Both the position numbers and the translations under genes were made by a program. Of a stretch of DNA of 64,000 bases, positions 1 to 7,848 are shown one piece after another; the first letter of the stretch is position 1; every line of letters starts with the position of its first letter. The DNA is from Nocardia uniformis NBRC 13702 (GTDB taxonomy: Bacteria; Actinomycetota; Actinomycetes; Mycobacteriales; Mycobacteriaceae). The notes beneath the pieces are model-generated. The model was not told the DNA's origin. It ran no database searches and was given only the letters and a program-made list of their open reading frames with translations. Location: NCBI RefSeq assembly GCF_001613345.1, contig NZ_BDCE01000067.1:1-64000 (forward strand), read 5' to 3'.

Positions 1-917
1 CCCTCACCAACGACGCCGACCGCCAACGCATGCGCGAGGTGGTGGTGTGCCCGCAACGCCCGGACGGGATGTCGGAGATCAAGGGCTTCCTCGACCCCAC
101 CCTGCGCGCGGTGATCGACATGATCCTCGCCAAATGGGCACGCCCGGGCATGTGCAATCCTGCCGACACCGAAAGCCCCACCGCCACCGACGAGTGCGTC
201 GATACCACCCGCTTGGAGGCCGCCGCCGCGCGTGATACCCGCACGGTCGGGCAACGCAACCACGACGCCCTGCTGGCATTCCTGTCCGCCGGTGGCGGGC
301 CGGAATCCCTCGGCACCCACCGGGGGTTGCCGGTCTCGGTCATCCTCACCATGAGCGTCACCGACCTGGAGAAGAAAACCGGCGTCGTGACCACCGCCTC
401 CGGTGGCACCGTCTCAGTGCCGGAAGCACTGCAGCTGGCGCAGAAGACCCACGCCGCACCCCTGTTGGCGATCTTCGACCCCCACGGCATGCCACTGCAT
501 CTGGGCAAAGCCCGCCTGGCCAACAAATGGATCCGCTACAGCCTCACCGCCGCCGAACGCGGCTGCACCCGCCCCGGCTGTGACGCACCCGCGACCATGT
601 GCGCGGTCCACCACGTCGTCGACTGGTCCAAGGACGGACCGACCGACATCGAGAACCTCACCTTCGCCTGCGACGCCTGCCATTCGTTGATCAACGACAC
701 CGACGGCGGCTGGGCCACAATCAAACTCGGCCCCGACTCCGCTCATCCGGGCCGCACAGGGTGGCAACCACCCCGCACGATCGACCGCGCACGGCGACCA
801 CGCGTGAACCTGCGCCACCACCCCGAACGAGTCCTGTCGGGCATGCTCTCCCGCCACCGCACCGACCGCACCCGCGATCGCGATCGCGATCGCGCAGCGG
901 AGCAACTTCGCGCGTAA
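1..917 (+). CDS. DUF222/HNH endonuclease-domain protein, 5' end outside the window
   Basis: The reading frame is already open at the window edge, so about 304 C-terminal residues are visible and the true start lies upstream. The family (DUF222 followed by HNH, related to the mycobacterial 13E12 repeat proteins) is a common, usually multicopy actinobacterial group whose cellular role is not settled. The HNH part lies near nt 560-720: a Cys-x4-Cys pair (CTRPGC), the paired histidines of AVHHVVDW, then NLTFACDACH with a second Cys pair. The tail after the HNH is Arg-rich and contains an RDRDRDRD run encoded by tandem cgcgat hexamers near nt 873-894. The stop codon sits inside the first of three short imperfect repeats. 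The family call is firm; a specific nuclease activity is only inferred from the motif. Confidence 0.85.
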   Translation, partial: LTNDADRQRMREVVVCPQRPDGMSEIKGFLDPTLRAVIDMILAKWARPGMCNPADTESPTATDECVDTTRLEAAAARDTRTVGQRNHDALLAFLSAGGGPESLGTHRGLPVSVILTMSVTDLEKKTGVVTTASGGTVSVPEALQLAQKTHAAPLLAIFDPHGMPLHLGKARLANKWIRYSLTAAERGCTRPGCDAPATMCAVHHVVDWSKDGPTDIENLTFACDACHSLINDTDGGWATIKLGPDSAHPGRTGWQPPRTIDRARRPRVNLRHHPERVLSGMLSRHRTDRTRDRDRDRAAEQLRA

Positions 918-1000
918 CCGCACCACCGCGGCCGCACAGCGCAGCCCGTAATCCGCACGACCGGCCCGCGACCGCACAGCGGAGCACCCCCGCGCGTAAA
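891..1000. repeat. Three imperfect ~41-bp repeats over the end of the DUF222/HNH gene
   Basis: Copies start near 891, 932 and 973. Each contains a variant of gcacagcgnagc followed a few bases later by cgtaa. The first copy includes the stop codon of the HNH gene. The spacing is 41-42 bp, and the copies diverge in the middle. Confidence 0.5.
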
Positions 1001-1360
1001 CACGCCTCCCACCACACACCCCGATCGGCCAACCCTGATCGGTGACCGAACAGGGGGTCTCCCCCCAGCGCGACAACAGTTTCCGCACGCAGCTCTTCAT
1101 CAAAATCTCGAAATCAGCATCCGTGCAGTCCCCCGGCTGGAACGCAAGACCACGGCTCCCAAGTCGCGTCAGCGAAGGTCAGGAAAGACACCCAACGCAA
1201 CCACACTTCATGCTCTTCATCTTTTAATCTTGCCAGCGAACCGCGACCCCCGAACGGATCTGGTTTCCAACACCACCACCTCCCCCGAACAAGCACCAAC
1301 TCCCCCCCCTCAATCCCCATAAAAGACCACCCCCACACCGCAACATTCCAGCCCCCACCA
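1001..1360. other. Gene-free stretch with strong C over G skew
   Basis: No convincing gene is seen between the HNH gene and the membrane-protein gene ending at 1361. From about 1230 to 1420 the plus strand is very rich in C and poor in G, with short A/C-only runs, unlike the balanced GC of the neighbouring genes. The skew continues into the 3' end of the next gene. Short open frames here have no ribosome-binding site or coding-like composition. Confidence 0.5.
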
Positions 1361-1852
1361 CTACGAAGCCCTCCCGGCAACAAACCTCCGACCCCCCTCC
1401 ACCCACACCCCCCGCCGCCAAACCTCCAACAACGGCGTCCCCACCGCAGTAGGCCCCAACCAGGCAATCAACTGCGCACCCCCATACAACGGCCCATCAA
1501 TCGCATAACTCACCACCACAGTCGCAGTGACCAACGCGATGTAGGACCCGCCGAGCCCATGGACATAGGCATGACTCCAACCCCCGGCCCGCCCCACCGC
1601 ATACCGGCCGAGACTCGCCAAGCCGACAGTTAGCACGGACACCGGGATCAGCCACCACAGCTCGTCGCGTCGAACTACGACCATGATGATCGCCGAAACG
1701 CCTACAGCAACAACCATTCCCAGATAGAGAAAGCCGAGATCGCCTGCCCGCCGCCATCTGTGAGCATCAGCCCACATGAGCACCGGCCCGAGCAGCAGCC
1801 CGACTGCGCCGGTCACGATATGGAAGGTCAGCAGCGTCGCGTATCCCGACAT
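1361..1852 (-). CDS. Small five-helix membrane protein, DUF2306-like
   Basis: The 163-residue product has about five hydrophobic segments. The first carries FHIVTGAVGLLLGP and the fourth a conserved-looking HAYVHGLGGSYIALV. His in the first helix followed by Gly-Pro resembles DUF2306-type proteins, but I do not recognise it with certainty. The ATG at 1852 has a good AGGAG 7 nt upstream, and that Shine-Dalgarno overlaps the stop of the upstream DUF1707 gene (9 bp gap), so the two are co-transcribed and probably translationally coupled. The C-terminal codons fall in the C-skewed stretch, and the last 25 residues are Arg/Gly-rich with no helix. Function unknown. Confidence 0.7.
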   Translation of the reverse strand: MSGYATLLTFHIVTGAVGLLLGPVLMWADAHRWRRAGDLGFLYLGMVVAVGVSAIIMVVVRRDELWWLIPVSVLTVGLASLGRYAVGRAGGWSHAYVHGLGGSYIALVTATVVVSYAIDGPLYGGAQLIAWLGPTAVGTPLLEVWRRGVWVEGGRRFVAGRAS

Positions 1853-1861
1853 GACGAGCTC

Positions 1862-2284
1862 CTACATGGCTCGATGGTGCTTGTACGAACCGGATTCCCA
1901 TCCGGTGAGCATCCGGAACACCAGCACCGCACCCCACGGCACGATGACCCAGAACGGCCAGAAGTACGTCAGTCCCCCCACACCCAGCGAGACCATGCCC
2001 CAGATGAACAGGCACAGCACACCGACGCCGAGCCAGGCGCCACCTTCGATCCGCTGCCAGATCGGCACCCGCGAAGGCTTCGACATAACAGCGGTTTTCG
2101 ACAGTTTCGGCAGGTCCGACAGCACCAAGGCCAGCGCGTCACGGGTGGGTGTGGCGTAGACCTGTGCCACGCGCTCGTCGTATTCGGTCAGGTTGATGCG
2201 CCCCTCGGCCATATGGCGACCGAGCTGTTCTACAACGTGTGCACGTTCGGCGTCGGAGGCGCGGGTGCCGGTCGCGATGTCCAT
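1862..2284 (-). CDS. DUF1707 domain membrane protein
   Basis: The 140-residue protein begins with a DUF1707 module: RASDAERAHVVEQLGRHMAEG, followed by INLTEYDERV and the segment ending LPKL. This is the usual actinobacterial N-terminal SHOCT-like helical domain. Two closely spaced transmembrane helices follow at roughly residues 76-120 (GVGVLCLFIWGMVSLGVGG and FWPFWVIVPWGAVLVF). DUF1707 proteins are small membrane-associated proteins of unknown role. I chose ATG 2284 because GAGAGG lies 8 nt upstream and the domain starts at once; the open frame extends to 2365 but would add 27 residues through the promoter. First gene of a two-gene operon with the DUF2306-like protein, controlled by the promoter with two palindromes just upstream. 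Confidence 0.85.
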   Translation of the reverse strand: MDIATGTRASDAERAHVVEQLGRHMAEGRINLTEYDERVAQVYATPTRDALALVLSDLPKLSKTAVMSKPSRVPIWQRIEGGAWLGVGVLCLFIWGMVSLGVGGLTYFWPFWVIVPWGAVLVFRMLTGWESGSYKHHRAM

Positions 2285-2304
2285 GTCTCGAGTCCTCTCA
2301 AGAT

Positions 2305-2356
2305 ATTCCAATGTGGAATGTAGGACTAAGCATAAACCTCCACAGTGGAATGTCAA
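2305..2356 (-). promoter_or_regulatory. Promoter with two operator palindromes for the DUF1707 operon
   Basis: Reading on the minus strand, TTGACA (2356-2351) and TATGCT (2334-2329) are separated by 16 bp. A perfect palindrome TCCACAGTGGA (2339-2349) lies in the spacer, and a second, ATTCCA-ATG-TGGAAT (2305-2319), lies just after the expected start site. Both share CATTCCAC and their centres are 32 bp apart, about three helical turns, which suits a cooperative repressor. No regulator gene is adjacent, so the binding protein is unknown. Confidence 0.7.
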
Positions 2357-2458
2357 TGTCGACACTCGGAGAACTCAAGTGAAGGCAGGTGCCAGCACAT
2401 TTGCCAGCAGGGGTGATGGGTGAGATGGTTAGGACAAGTTCTCGCACAAGGAGTCATC

Positions 2459-3691
2459 GTGGATCTCGACTGGTCGCCTGACGATCTGGCCTTTCGTGAC
2501 GAGGTGCGCCAGTTCCTCGACGAAAAGTTAACCCCTGATCTTCGCCGCGCCGGGCAGTTGGCGACGAGCGTCTACCCCGATCACGAAGCCAGCATGGAGT
2601 GGCAGCACATCCTGCATGAGCGTGGCTGGGCCGCTCCCGCCTGGCCGGTGAAGTACGGCGGCTGCAAGTGGAGCCTTACCCAGCACTACATCTTCGGCCG
2701 CGAATGCACCCTCGCGGGCGCGCCGAACCTCTCTCCCATGGGTATCCGCATGGTCTCGCACGCCATCATGGCGTTCGGCACCGAGGAGCAGAAGAACTAC
2801 TTCCTGCCCAATATCCTGACCGGCGAGGTGTTCTTCTGTCAGGGCTATTCGGAGCCGGAGGCTGGTTCCGACCTGGCTTCCCTGTCCATGGCCGCGGTCG
2901 ACGACGGCGACGATCTGGTCGTCACCGGCTCCAAGATCTGGACCACCCACGCCACCGAGGCGAACTGGATCTTCGCCCTGGTACGTACCTCCAAGCAGGC
3001 GAAGAAGCAGCAGGGCATCACCTTCGTCCTCATCGATATGCGCACCCCGGGCATCGAAATCCGCCCGCTGGTCATGACTTCCGGCGAGCAGGTGCAGAAC
3101 CAGGTCTTCTTCGATCAGGTGCGGGTACCGAAGGCGAATGTGCTCGGCAAGATCGACGATGGCTGGACGGTTGCCAAGTTCCTGCTGAACTTCGAGCGCG
3201 GCGGCGGTGCGGCAGCCCCCACACTGCAGGTGATGGCCGAGGAATTGGCACAGGCCGCCAAGACCCAGACGGGCCCGAATGGTGGTGCGCTGATCGACGA
3301 TCCGGCATTCGCCGCCAAACTCGCCGATGCCCGCATTCGCGCGGATGTGCTGGAGATCCTCGAATACCGCACGCTGGCACTGGTTTCCAGTGGTAAGGAT
3401 CCCGGTCCGGCCGCCTCCACCATCAAGATTCTGGGTACCGAGCTGAGTCAGGTACTCACCGAACTGGCTCTTGAGGCCGCCGGTCCGCGTGGCCGCGCCT
3501 ACCAGCCGCACGCCACCATGCCCGGCGGCCCGATCGCCGATTTCACCCCGCCCGCAGACGGTTTCGTCTCCGGAGCGGAGTGGCAGGCGGTCGCGCCGCT
3601 GCGGTACTTCAATGACCGGGCGGGCTCGATCTACGCCGGTAGCAACGAGATTCAGCGCAACATCATCGCCAAAGCCACGCTGGGACTGTAG
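2459..3691 (+). CDS. Acyl-CoA dehydrogenase, FadE-type subunit with catalytic Glu
   Basis: This 410-residue flavoprotein subunit dehydrogenates an acyl-CoA to the enoyl-CoA in beta-oxidation-type catabolism. The N-terminal helical domain, the central beta domain (FCQGYSEPEAGSDLASL near residue 120) and the C-terminal helical domain are all present. The C-terminal motif reads YAGSNEIQRNIIAKA (about residues 392-406): the Glu of the usual YEGT motif is Ala, whereas a Glu at 246 in NFERGG sits where isovaleryl-CoA dehydrogenase and mycobacterial ChsE4 place their base. The next gene encodes the partner subunit 2 bp downstream. The GTG at 2459 was chosen over the upstream ATG at 2420 because AAGGAG lies 4-5 nt before it and the conserved N-terminus begins there. 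Substrate unknown; sterol or branched-chain side-chain degradation is a guess from the heteromeric arrangement. Confidence 0.9.
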   Translation: MDLDWSPDDLAFRDEVRQFLDEKLTPDLRRAGQLATSVYPDHEASMEWQHILHERGWAAPAWPVKYGGCKWSLTQHYIFGRECTLAGAPNLSPMGIRMVSHAIMAFGTEEQKNYFLPNILTGEVFFCQGYSEPEAGSDLASLSMAAVDDGDDLVVTGSKIWTTHATEANWIFALVRTSKQAKKQQGITFVLIDMRTPGIEIRPLVMTSGEQVQNQVFFDQVRVPKANVLGKIDDGWTVAKFLLNFERGGGAAAPTLQVMAEELAQAAKTQTGPNGGALIDDPAFAAKLADARIRADVLEILEYRTLALVSSGKDPGPAASTIKILGTELSQVLTELALEAAGPRGRAYQPHATMPGGPIADFTPPADGFVSGAEWQAVAPLRYFNDRAGSIYAGSNEIQRNIIAKATLGL

Positions 3692-3693
3692 AC

Positions 3694-4821
3694 ATGGACT
3701 TCAATTTCACTCCTGAGCAGGACATGCTCCGTACCACTGTCACGGAGTTCCTGGCGGCGCGCTACGACCTCGAAAGCAGCCGCGCCGCCGCCCGTCTCGG
3801 TGCGGGCTGGCAGCCGGAGATCTGGCGCAAGCTGGCCGAGGAAGTCGGCATTCTCGGTGCCAGCCTGCCGGAATCGGTGGGCGGGATCGGCGGCGGACCG
3901 GTCGAGACCATGATCATTGCCGAGGCACTCGGCGGCGCTCTCGTGGTGGAACCGTATATCGACACCGTCGTCGTGGGTGGCGGGCTGCTCCAGCGCGCGG
4001 GCGGCAAGCGGGCCGAGGATCTGCTGTCCGGCATCGCGGCCGGTGAGGTGATCACCGCCTTCGCCGCGCTGGAACCGCATGCCGGGTACGACTACCAGCA
4101 TGTTTTCACCACCGCTGCCCGTGACGGCGACGGCTGGGTGCTCGATGGCAGCAAAATCGTGGTGACCACCGCGCCCATCGCCACCCATCTGCTCGTCACC
4201 GCCCGCCAGGAGAGCGGTGAGATCGCGCTGTTCGTAGTGGATTTCGATGCCGCCAACCTGGCCGCCGGAATCACCGTGGACACCTACCGCACCATCGACG
4301 AGCGCCCCGCCGCCGACCTGACCTTCACAGGTCTGCGCCTGCCCGCCGACGCGCTACTCCTCGACGACGCCGCCGACGCGGTGACCGCCACCCTGGACGA
4401 GGCCATTGCCGCCGTCTGCGCCGAAGCGGTCGGCGCTATGCGCAAGGTCTTGGGCGATACCGTCGACTACACCAAGCAACGCCAGCAGTTCGGTGTCCCG
4501 ATCGCCAGTTTCCAGGCGCTGCAGCATCGCATGGTGGATATGCTCCTGGAGCTCGAACAGGCCGTTGCCGCCACGTATCTGGTGACCCTCAAGCTCGACG
4601 CCGACCCGGCCGAGCGCGCCAAGGCGGCCTCCGCCGCCAAGGCCACCATCGGCCGCGCCGCCCGTCGTATCGGCCAGGAGGGTGTGCAATTGCACGGTGC
4701 CATGGGGATGACCGAGGAACTGGCCATCGGCCATCTCTTCAAACGCCTCACCGCTGTGCAGAACGAATACGGCAGCACCGACTATCACGTGGCGCGCTAC
4801 GCGGCCCTCACCCGGCCGTAG
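3694..4821 (+). CDS. Acyl-CoA dehydrogenase, partner subunit
   Basis: The 375-residue acyl-CoA dehydrogenase-like protein starts 2 bp after the stop of the preceding subunit, so translation is very probably coupled. It keeps the QLHGAMGMTEELAIGHLF segment near residue 330 that contributes to FAD binding across the dimer, but it ends shortly after and lacks the GSxEIxR motif found in its partner. It also lacks an obvious base at the position of Glu246 of the first subunit. The two proteins are therefore complementary halves of an alpha2beta2 enzyme, as known for mycobacterial FadE26-FadE27 and FadE28-FadE29. Substrate not deducible. Adjacent downstream gene: an AhpD-like protein after a 113-bp gap. 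Confidence 0.88.
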   Translation: MDFNFTPEQDMLRTTVTEFLAARYDLESSRAAARLGAGWQPEIWRKLAEEVGILGASLPESVGGIGGGPVETMIIAEALGGALVVEPYIDTVVVGGGLLQRAGGKRAEDLLSGIAAGEVITAFAALEPHAGYDYQHVFTTAARDGDGWVLDGSKIVVTTAPIATHLLVTARQESGEIALFVVDFDAANLAAGITVDTYRTIDERPAADLTFTGLRLPADALLLDDAADAVTATLDEAIAAVCAEAVGAMRKVLGDTVDYTKQRQQFGVPIASFQALQHRMVDMLLELEQAVAATYLVTLKLDADPAERAKAASAAKATIGRAARRIGQEGVQLHGAMGMTEELAIGHLFKRLTAVQNEYGSTDYHVARYAALTRP

Positions 4822-4934
4822 TTCCGCCGGATCGACGGCGTGACGAGGCGCACAGTCGCAACCCGTCACGCCGTCGACCGCTGTCTCGTCCAAGTGGTGT
4901 GCCCAACAACGGGCACCGGAGAAAGGACGAGCAC

Positions 4935-5375
4935 ATGTCGCGCTTGAATCTGCCGCGGATCGCGCCTGAGGTCTACAAGGCGTGGGCGACGGCCGAAATG
5001 GCTATCCGGAAGGGCCCGCTCGACCCAGTGATCTTGGAGCTGGTGAAAATCCGCGTCTCCCAGATCAACGGCTGCCTCTTCTGCATCGATATGCATACCG
5101 TCGAGGCCCGCAAAGAGGGCGAGTCCGAACAGCGCATCTTCCACCTGAACGCCTGGCGGGAATCGACGCTGTTCACCGAGACCGAGAAGGCCGCGCTCGA
5201 ATATGCCGAGGCGGCAACCGAACTCGGACCGCACGGCGTATCCGACGAGATCTGGGCCGCCGCCGAGAAACACTTCGGCGAAGGCCAGCTCGCCGGCCTG
5301 GTCGCCATGACCGCGCAGATCAACCTGTGGAATCGGATCGGTGTCCCGCTGCGCCTACAGCCCGGCGGTTACTGA
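4935..5375 (+). CDS. Carboxymuconolactone decarboxylase / AhpD-family protein
   Basis: A 146-residue all-helical protein of the CMD/AhpD superfamily. The key segment NGCLFCIDMHT (near residues 40-50) carries the CxxC redox pair and the following His of the peroxidase-reductase subgroup, so a thiol-based peroxidase or alkylhydroperoxide-related activity is likelier than decarboxylation. ATG 4935 is preceded by GAAAGGA at a good distance; an upstream ATG at 4899 has no such signal. Same strand as the acyl-CoA dehydrogenase pair, but with a 113-bp gap that could hold its own promoter. Its 3' end overlaps the convergent Ddn-like gene by 7 bp. Confidence 0.85.
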   Translation: MSRLNLPRIAPEVYKAWATAEMAIRKGPLDPVILELVKIRVSQINGCLFCIDMHTVEARKEGESEQRIFHLNAWRESTLFTETEKAALEYAEAATELGPHGVSDEIWAAAEKHFGEGQLAGLVAMTAQINLWNRIGVPLRLQPGGY

Positions 5376-5827
5376 CCTGCCTCGAGTGTCAGCTCCACCA
5401 GCGGCACGGTATCGATGCTCTGACCGGTCGCCTGTTCGATGACACCGCTCAGTTCCCGGTACGCCGCCGGGTGTACCTGTTCGTATTCGGCGAGAACAAC
5501 TTTGGCGTCCGCCGACGACATCGTGGTCGCGGTGGCCGGAACCCGATACTCGAATCCGATGCTCACCCAGCACTTCGGATTCGATTGCAGGTTCCGGTAC
5601 CACTGCGACGTCGTCCCGAACCCCGAGGCCAGGATTACGGTATGCGGATCCGGCCGGGAAACCGCTTCGAGGGCCACGTACCGCGACTCCCCCGATGTGC
5701 GGCCGATATGTTCCAACAGCAGCACCCGTCCGCCGAACAGGAATCCGAGTCGCGCCCGGAACAGTCCGATCGGGGCTCGGACGAACCAGCGCGTCCGGAG
5801 CAGCTTCGCACCCAGACCGGACATCAC
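5369..5827 (-). CDS. Ddn-type deazaflavin (F420)-dependent nitroreductase-family protein
   Basis: About 151 residues with the typical Ddn/FDOR-B layout: a basic N-terminus, LLLEHIGRTSGESRYVALE near residues 36-54, the strand VILASGFGTTSQWYRNLQSNP, and a C-terminal split beta-barrel helix. Proteins of this family bind the deazaflavin F420 and reduce quinones or nitro compounds at the membrane. Two starts are possible: GTG 5827 and ATG 5824. The ATG overlaps the stop of the upstream flavoprotein gene by one base (TGATG), so the pair is co-translated. The physical coupling to a disulfide-reductase-like flavoprotein is noteworthy, but no common pathway is known. Natural substrate unknown. Confidence 0.85.
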   Translation of the reverse strand: MMSGLGAKLLRTRWFVRAPIGLFRARLGFLFGGRVLLLEHIGRTSGESRYVALEAVSRPDPHTVILASGFGTTSQWYRNLQSNPKCWVSIGFEYRVPATATTMSSADAKVVLAEYEQVHPAAYRELSGVIEQATGQSIDTVPLVELTLEAGQ

Positions 5828-7191
5828 GACAGATCCTCCAGCGCTGTTTCTATGGCCCGATGAAAGGTGGGATACGCGTAGATCATTCGGCGCAGCGTGC
5901 GCACCGGAACCTCCGCGTGCACGGCGACGGCCAAGGCGCTGAGCACCTCACCACCGCACGGCCCGACCGAGGTCGCGCCCACCAGGATGCCCCGATCGGC
6001 GTCCTCGATGAGTTTGATGAAGCCCTGATTGCCGACCTTGTGAATCCAACCGCGCGTCGAGGCCGCGATGTCGGTGCGACCGACCCGCACCGACAGTCCC
6101 GCCTCGCGCGCCTGCGCCTCGGTCATGCCCACCGCACCGACCTCGGGATCGGTGAAGGTAACCCGCGGCACGGCGTGATACTCACCGGATTCCGTTATGT
6201 CGCCGAGGATATCGTTCGCGGCAATCCGGGCCTGATACATCGACACGTGGGTGAACGCGCCCTTGCCGGTGACATCGCCTATAGCCCAGACTTTTTCGGC
6301 GGCGCGCATATGGTCGTCGACCTCGATACCCTTGGCCTTCTCATCCAATCCGATTGCGCCGACACCGAGTCCGGACAGATCGGTGTGGCGTCCGGTGGCG
6401 ACGAGCATGTGCTGGGCGTAATGCACATCGTCGTCGGTGTGGACGATGAATCGCACGCCGTCGTGGTCCACCCGATTCGGCGTGATACCGGTGCGGACCC
6501 TGATCCCCTGCGCCGCGAATACTTCCGCTAGCAGTTCCGCCGCCTCCGGTTCATCGCGCGGCACCATGCGGCTGCGCACCAGCATGGTCACCGCCGTGCC
6601 GAAGCGCGCGAACACCTGGGCGAACTCGCATGCCACCGGCCCGCCACCGAGCACGATCATGGATTCGGGCGCCTCGGTGGCCGCCACCGCGTCGCGGTTG
6701 GTCCAGTACGGCGTATCGGCCAGACCGGGGATAGCCGGCACCACCGGGGCGGTACCGGGATTGAGCACGATTGCCCGCTCGGCCCGAAAAACCCTCGGCC
6801 CATCGGCGGTATCGACGGTCACCTCCCCCGGAGCGCTGATCCGGCCCCACCCGCGCACGAACCGGCCCCCGGCCTTCTCGAACCGCTCCACCGCGGCGGC
6901 GTCATTCCAGTTGTCGGTGGCCTCGTCGCGAATACGAGTGGCGACCGGGCGCCAATCGTGGCGAACCGTCGCCGATCCGGCCAGGGCGTCCATCCGCCGC
7001 GCTTCGGCCACCACCCCGGCCGCGCGGACCATCATCTTCGTGGGAATGCAGGCGTAGTAGGGACATTCGCCGCCCACCAGGCGGCCTTCGACACCGATCA
7101 CCGACAGTCCGGCTTTGGCCAGTCGTGTCGCCGCGTCCTCACCACCGGGTCCCAGACCGATTACGACCGCGTCCACTTCCTCGACTGTCAT
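5824..7191 (-). CDS. FAD/NAD(P)-dependent pyridine nucleotide-disulfide oxidoreductase (Lpd / mercuric-reductase-like)
   Basis: A 455-residue class I flavin disulfide reductase. It has the N-terminal FAD fold GLGPGGEDAA, the redox pair in ECPYYACIPTK (CX4C, near residues 42-48), an NAD(P)-binding GGGPVACEFA near residue 180, the second FAD motif VWAIGDVTG near 290, and a dimerisation domain ending in YAYPTFHRAIE with the His and Glu of the active-site pair. Family members include dihydrolipoamide dehydrogenase, mercuric and NAD(P)H-quinone reductases. The sequence around the cysteines is not the canonical GGTCLNVGCIP, so a specific substrate cannot be named. ATG 7191 has AGAGG 5 nt upstream; a GTG at 7197 would be too close to it. 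Leads a two-gene operon with the Ddn-like gene. Confidence 0.85.
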   Translation of the reverse strand: MTVEEVDAVVIGLGPGGEDAATRLAKAGLSVIGVEGRLVGGECPYYACIPTKMMVRAAGVVAEARRMDALAGSATVRHDWRPVATRIRDEATDNWNDAAAVERFEKAGGRFVRGWGRISAPGEVTVDTADGPRVFRAERAIVLNPGTAPVVPAIPGLADTPYWTNRDAVAATEAPESMIVLGGGPVACEFAQVFARFGTAVTMLVRSRMVPRDEPEAAELLAEVFAAQGIRVRTGITPNRVDHDGVRFIVHTDDDVHYAQHMLVATGRHTDLSGLGVGAIGLDEKAKGIEVDDHMRAAEKVWAIGDVTGKGAFTHVSMYQARIAANDILGDITESGEYHAVPRVTFTDPEVGAVGMTEAQAREAGLSVRVGRTDIAASTRGWIHKVGNQGFIKLIEDADRGILVGATSVGPCGGEVLSALAVAVHAEVPVRTLRRMIYAYPTFHRAIETALEDLS

Positions 7192-7370
7192 GCACACCTC
7201 TTTCGCCGGTGCTGATTCGCTGCCGACTCAACGATAGGTCGACACGCCAGCGGTGCGGGTCGCGACCCGGACCACAACCTCCTAGCTGGGAGTTTCGGTC
7301 GCCCACGCTATTTTGATCTTGGCGTATTCTGCTGCGGTGACCGCGCGAGGAGACGTCGTATCCTGCAGGT
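7192..7370. other. Divergent intergenic region
   Basis: Holds the promoters of the flavoprotein operon (minus) and the CBS/permease operon (plus). I see an imperfect palindrome around 7284-7297 (CTCC...GGAG) and an AT-richer stretch near 7308-7330, but no promoter that I can assign with confidence. Confidence 0.35.
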
Positions 7371-7829
7371 ATGCATGCCGCTCAGATGGCCGAGGAATTC
7401 CCCATGGTGTCCATGGACTCCGGTGCGCTGGACGCGGCCAGGATGCTGGCGGAGCATCGCCTACCCGGCATTCTGGTCACGGGCTCCGATGGATATCCGG
7501 AGGCGGTGCTGCCCGCCGCGCAGGTGGTGCAGTTCATCATCCCGAGGTATGTGCAGGACGATCCGTCGCTGGCGCGGGTACTCGACGAGCCGATGTGCGC
7601 CAAGGCGATATCCAAGCTGCGCGGCAAGACGGTGCGCGATGTGATTCCGGAGAAGTTCATCAAGATTCCGTTCGCCAGGGCGGACGACACCATTATCGAG
7701 CTGGCCGCGGTGATGGCCCAGTACCGCTCACCCCTCATCGCGGTATTGGACGGGAAGCGGCTATTGGGCGTGGTCACGGCGTCCCGATTGCTGGAGGCCG
7801 CGCTGCGGGACTCGTCGCCGCAGGGCTGA
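7371..7829 (+). CDS. CBS-domain pair protein
   Basis: The 152-residue protein is essentially a tandem of CBS motifs: an N-terminal repeat around residues 5-60 (SGALDAARMLAEHRLPGILV) and a second around 85-145 (DTIIELAAVMAQYRSPLIAV, ending LLGVVTASRLLE). CBS pairs bind adenosyl nucleotides and commonly gate transporters or enzymes. It precedes the ArsB/NhaD-type permease by 19 bp on the same strand, so it is most likely a nucleotide-sensing regulator of that transporter. The start is ATG 7371; a GAGGAG lies about 18 nt upstream, rather far, so the start is somewhat uncertain. Confidence 0.82.
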   Translation: MHAAQMAEEFPMVSMDSGALDAARMLAEHRLPGILVTGSDGYPEAVLPAAQVVQFIIPRYVQDDPSLARVLDEPMCAKAISKLRGKTVRDVIPEKFIKIPFARADDTIIELAAVMAQYRSPLIAVLDGKRLLGVVTASRLLEAALRDSSPQG

Positions 7830-7848
7830 GGTCGCCGGGGCGCACCTC

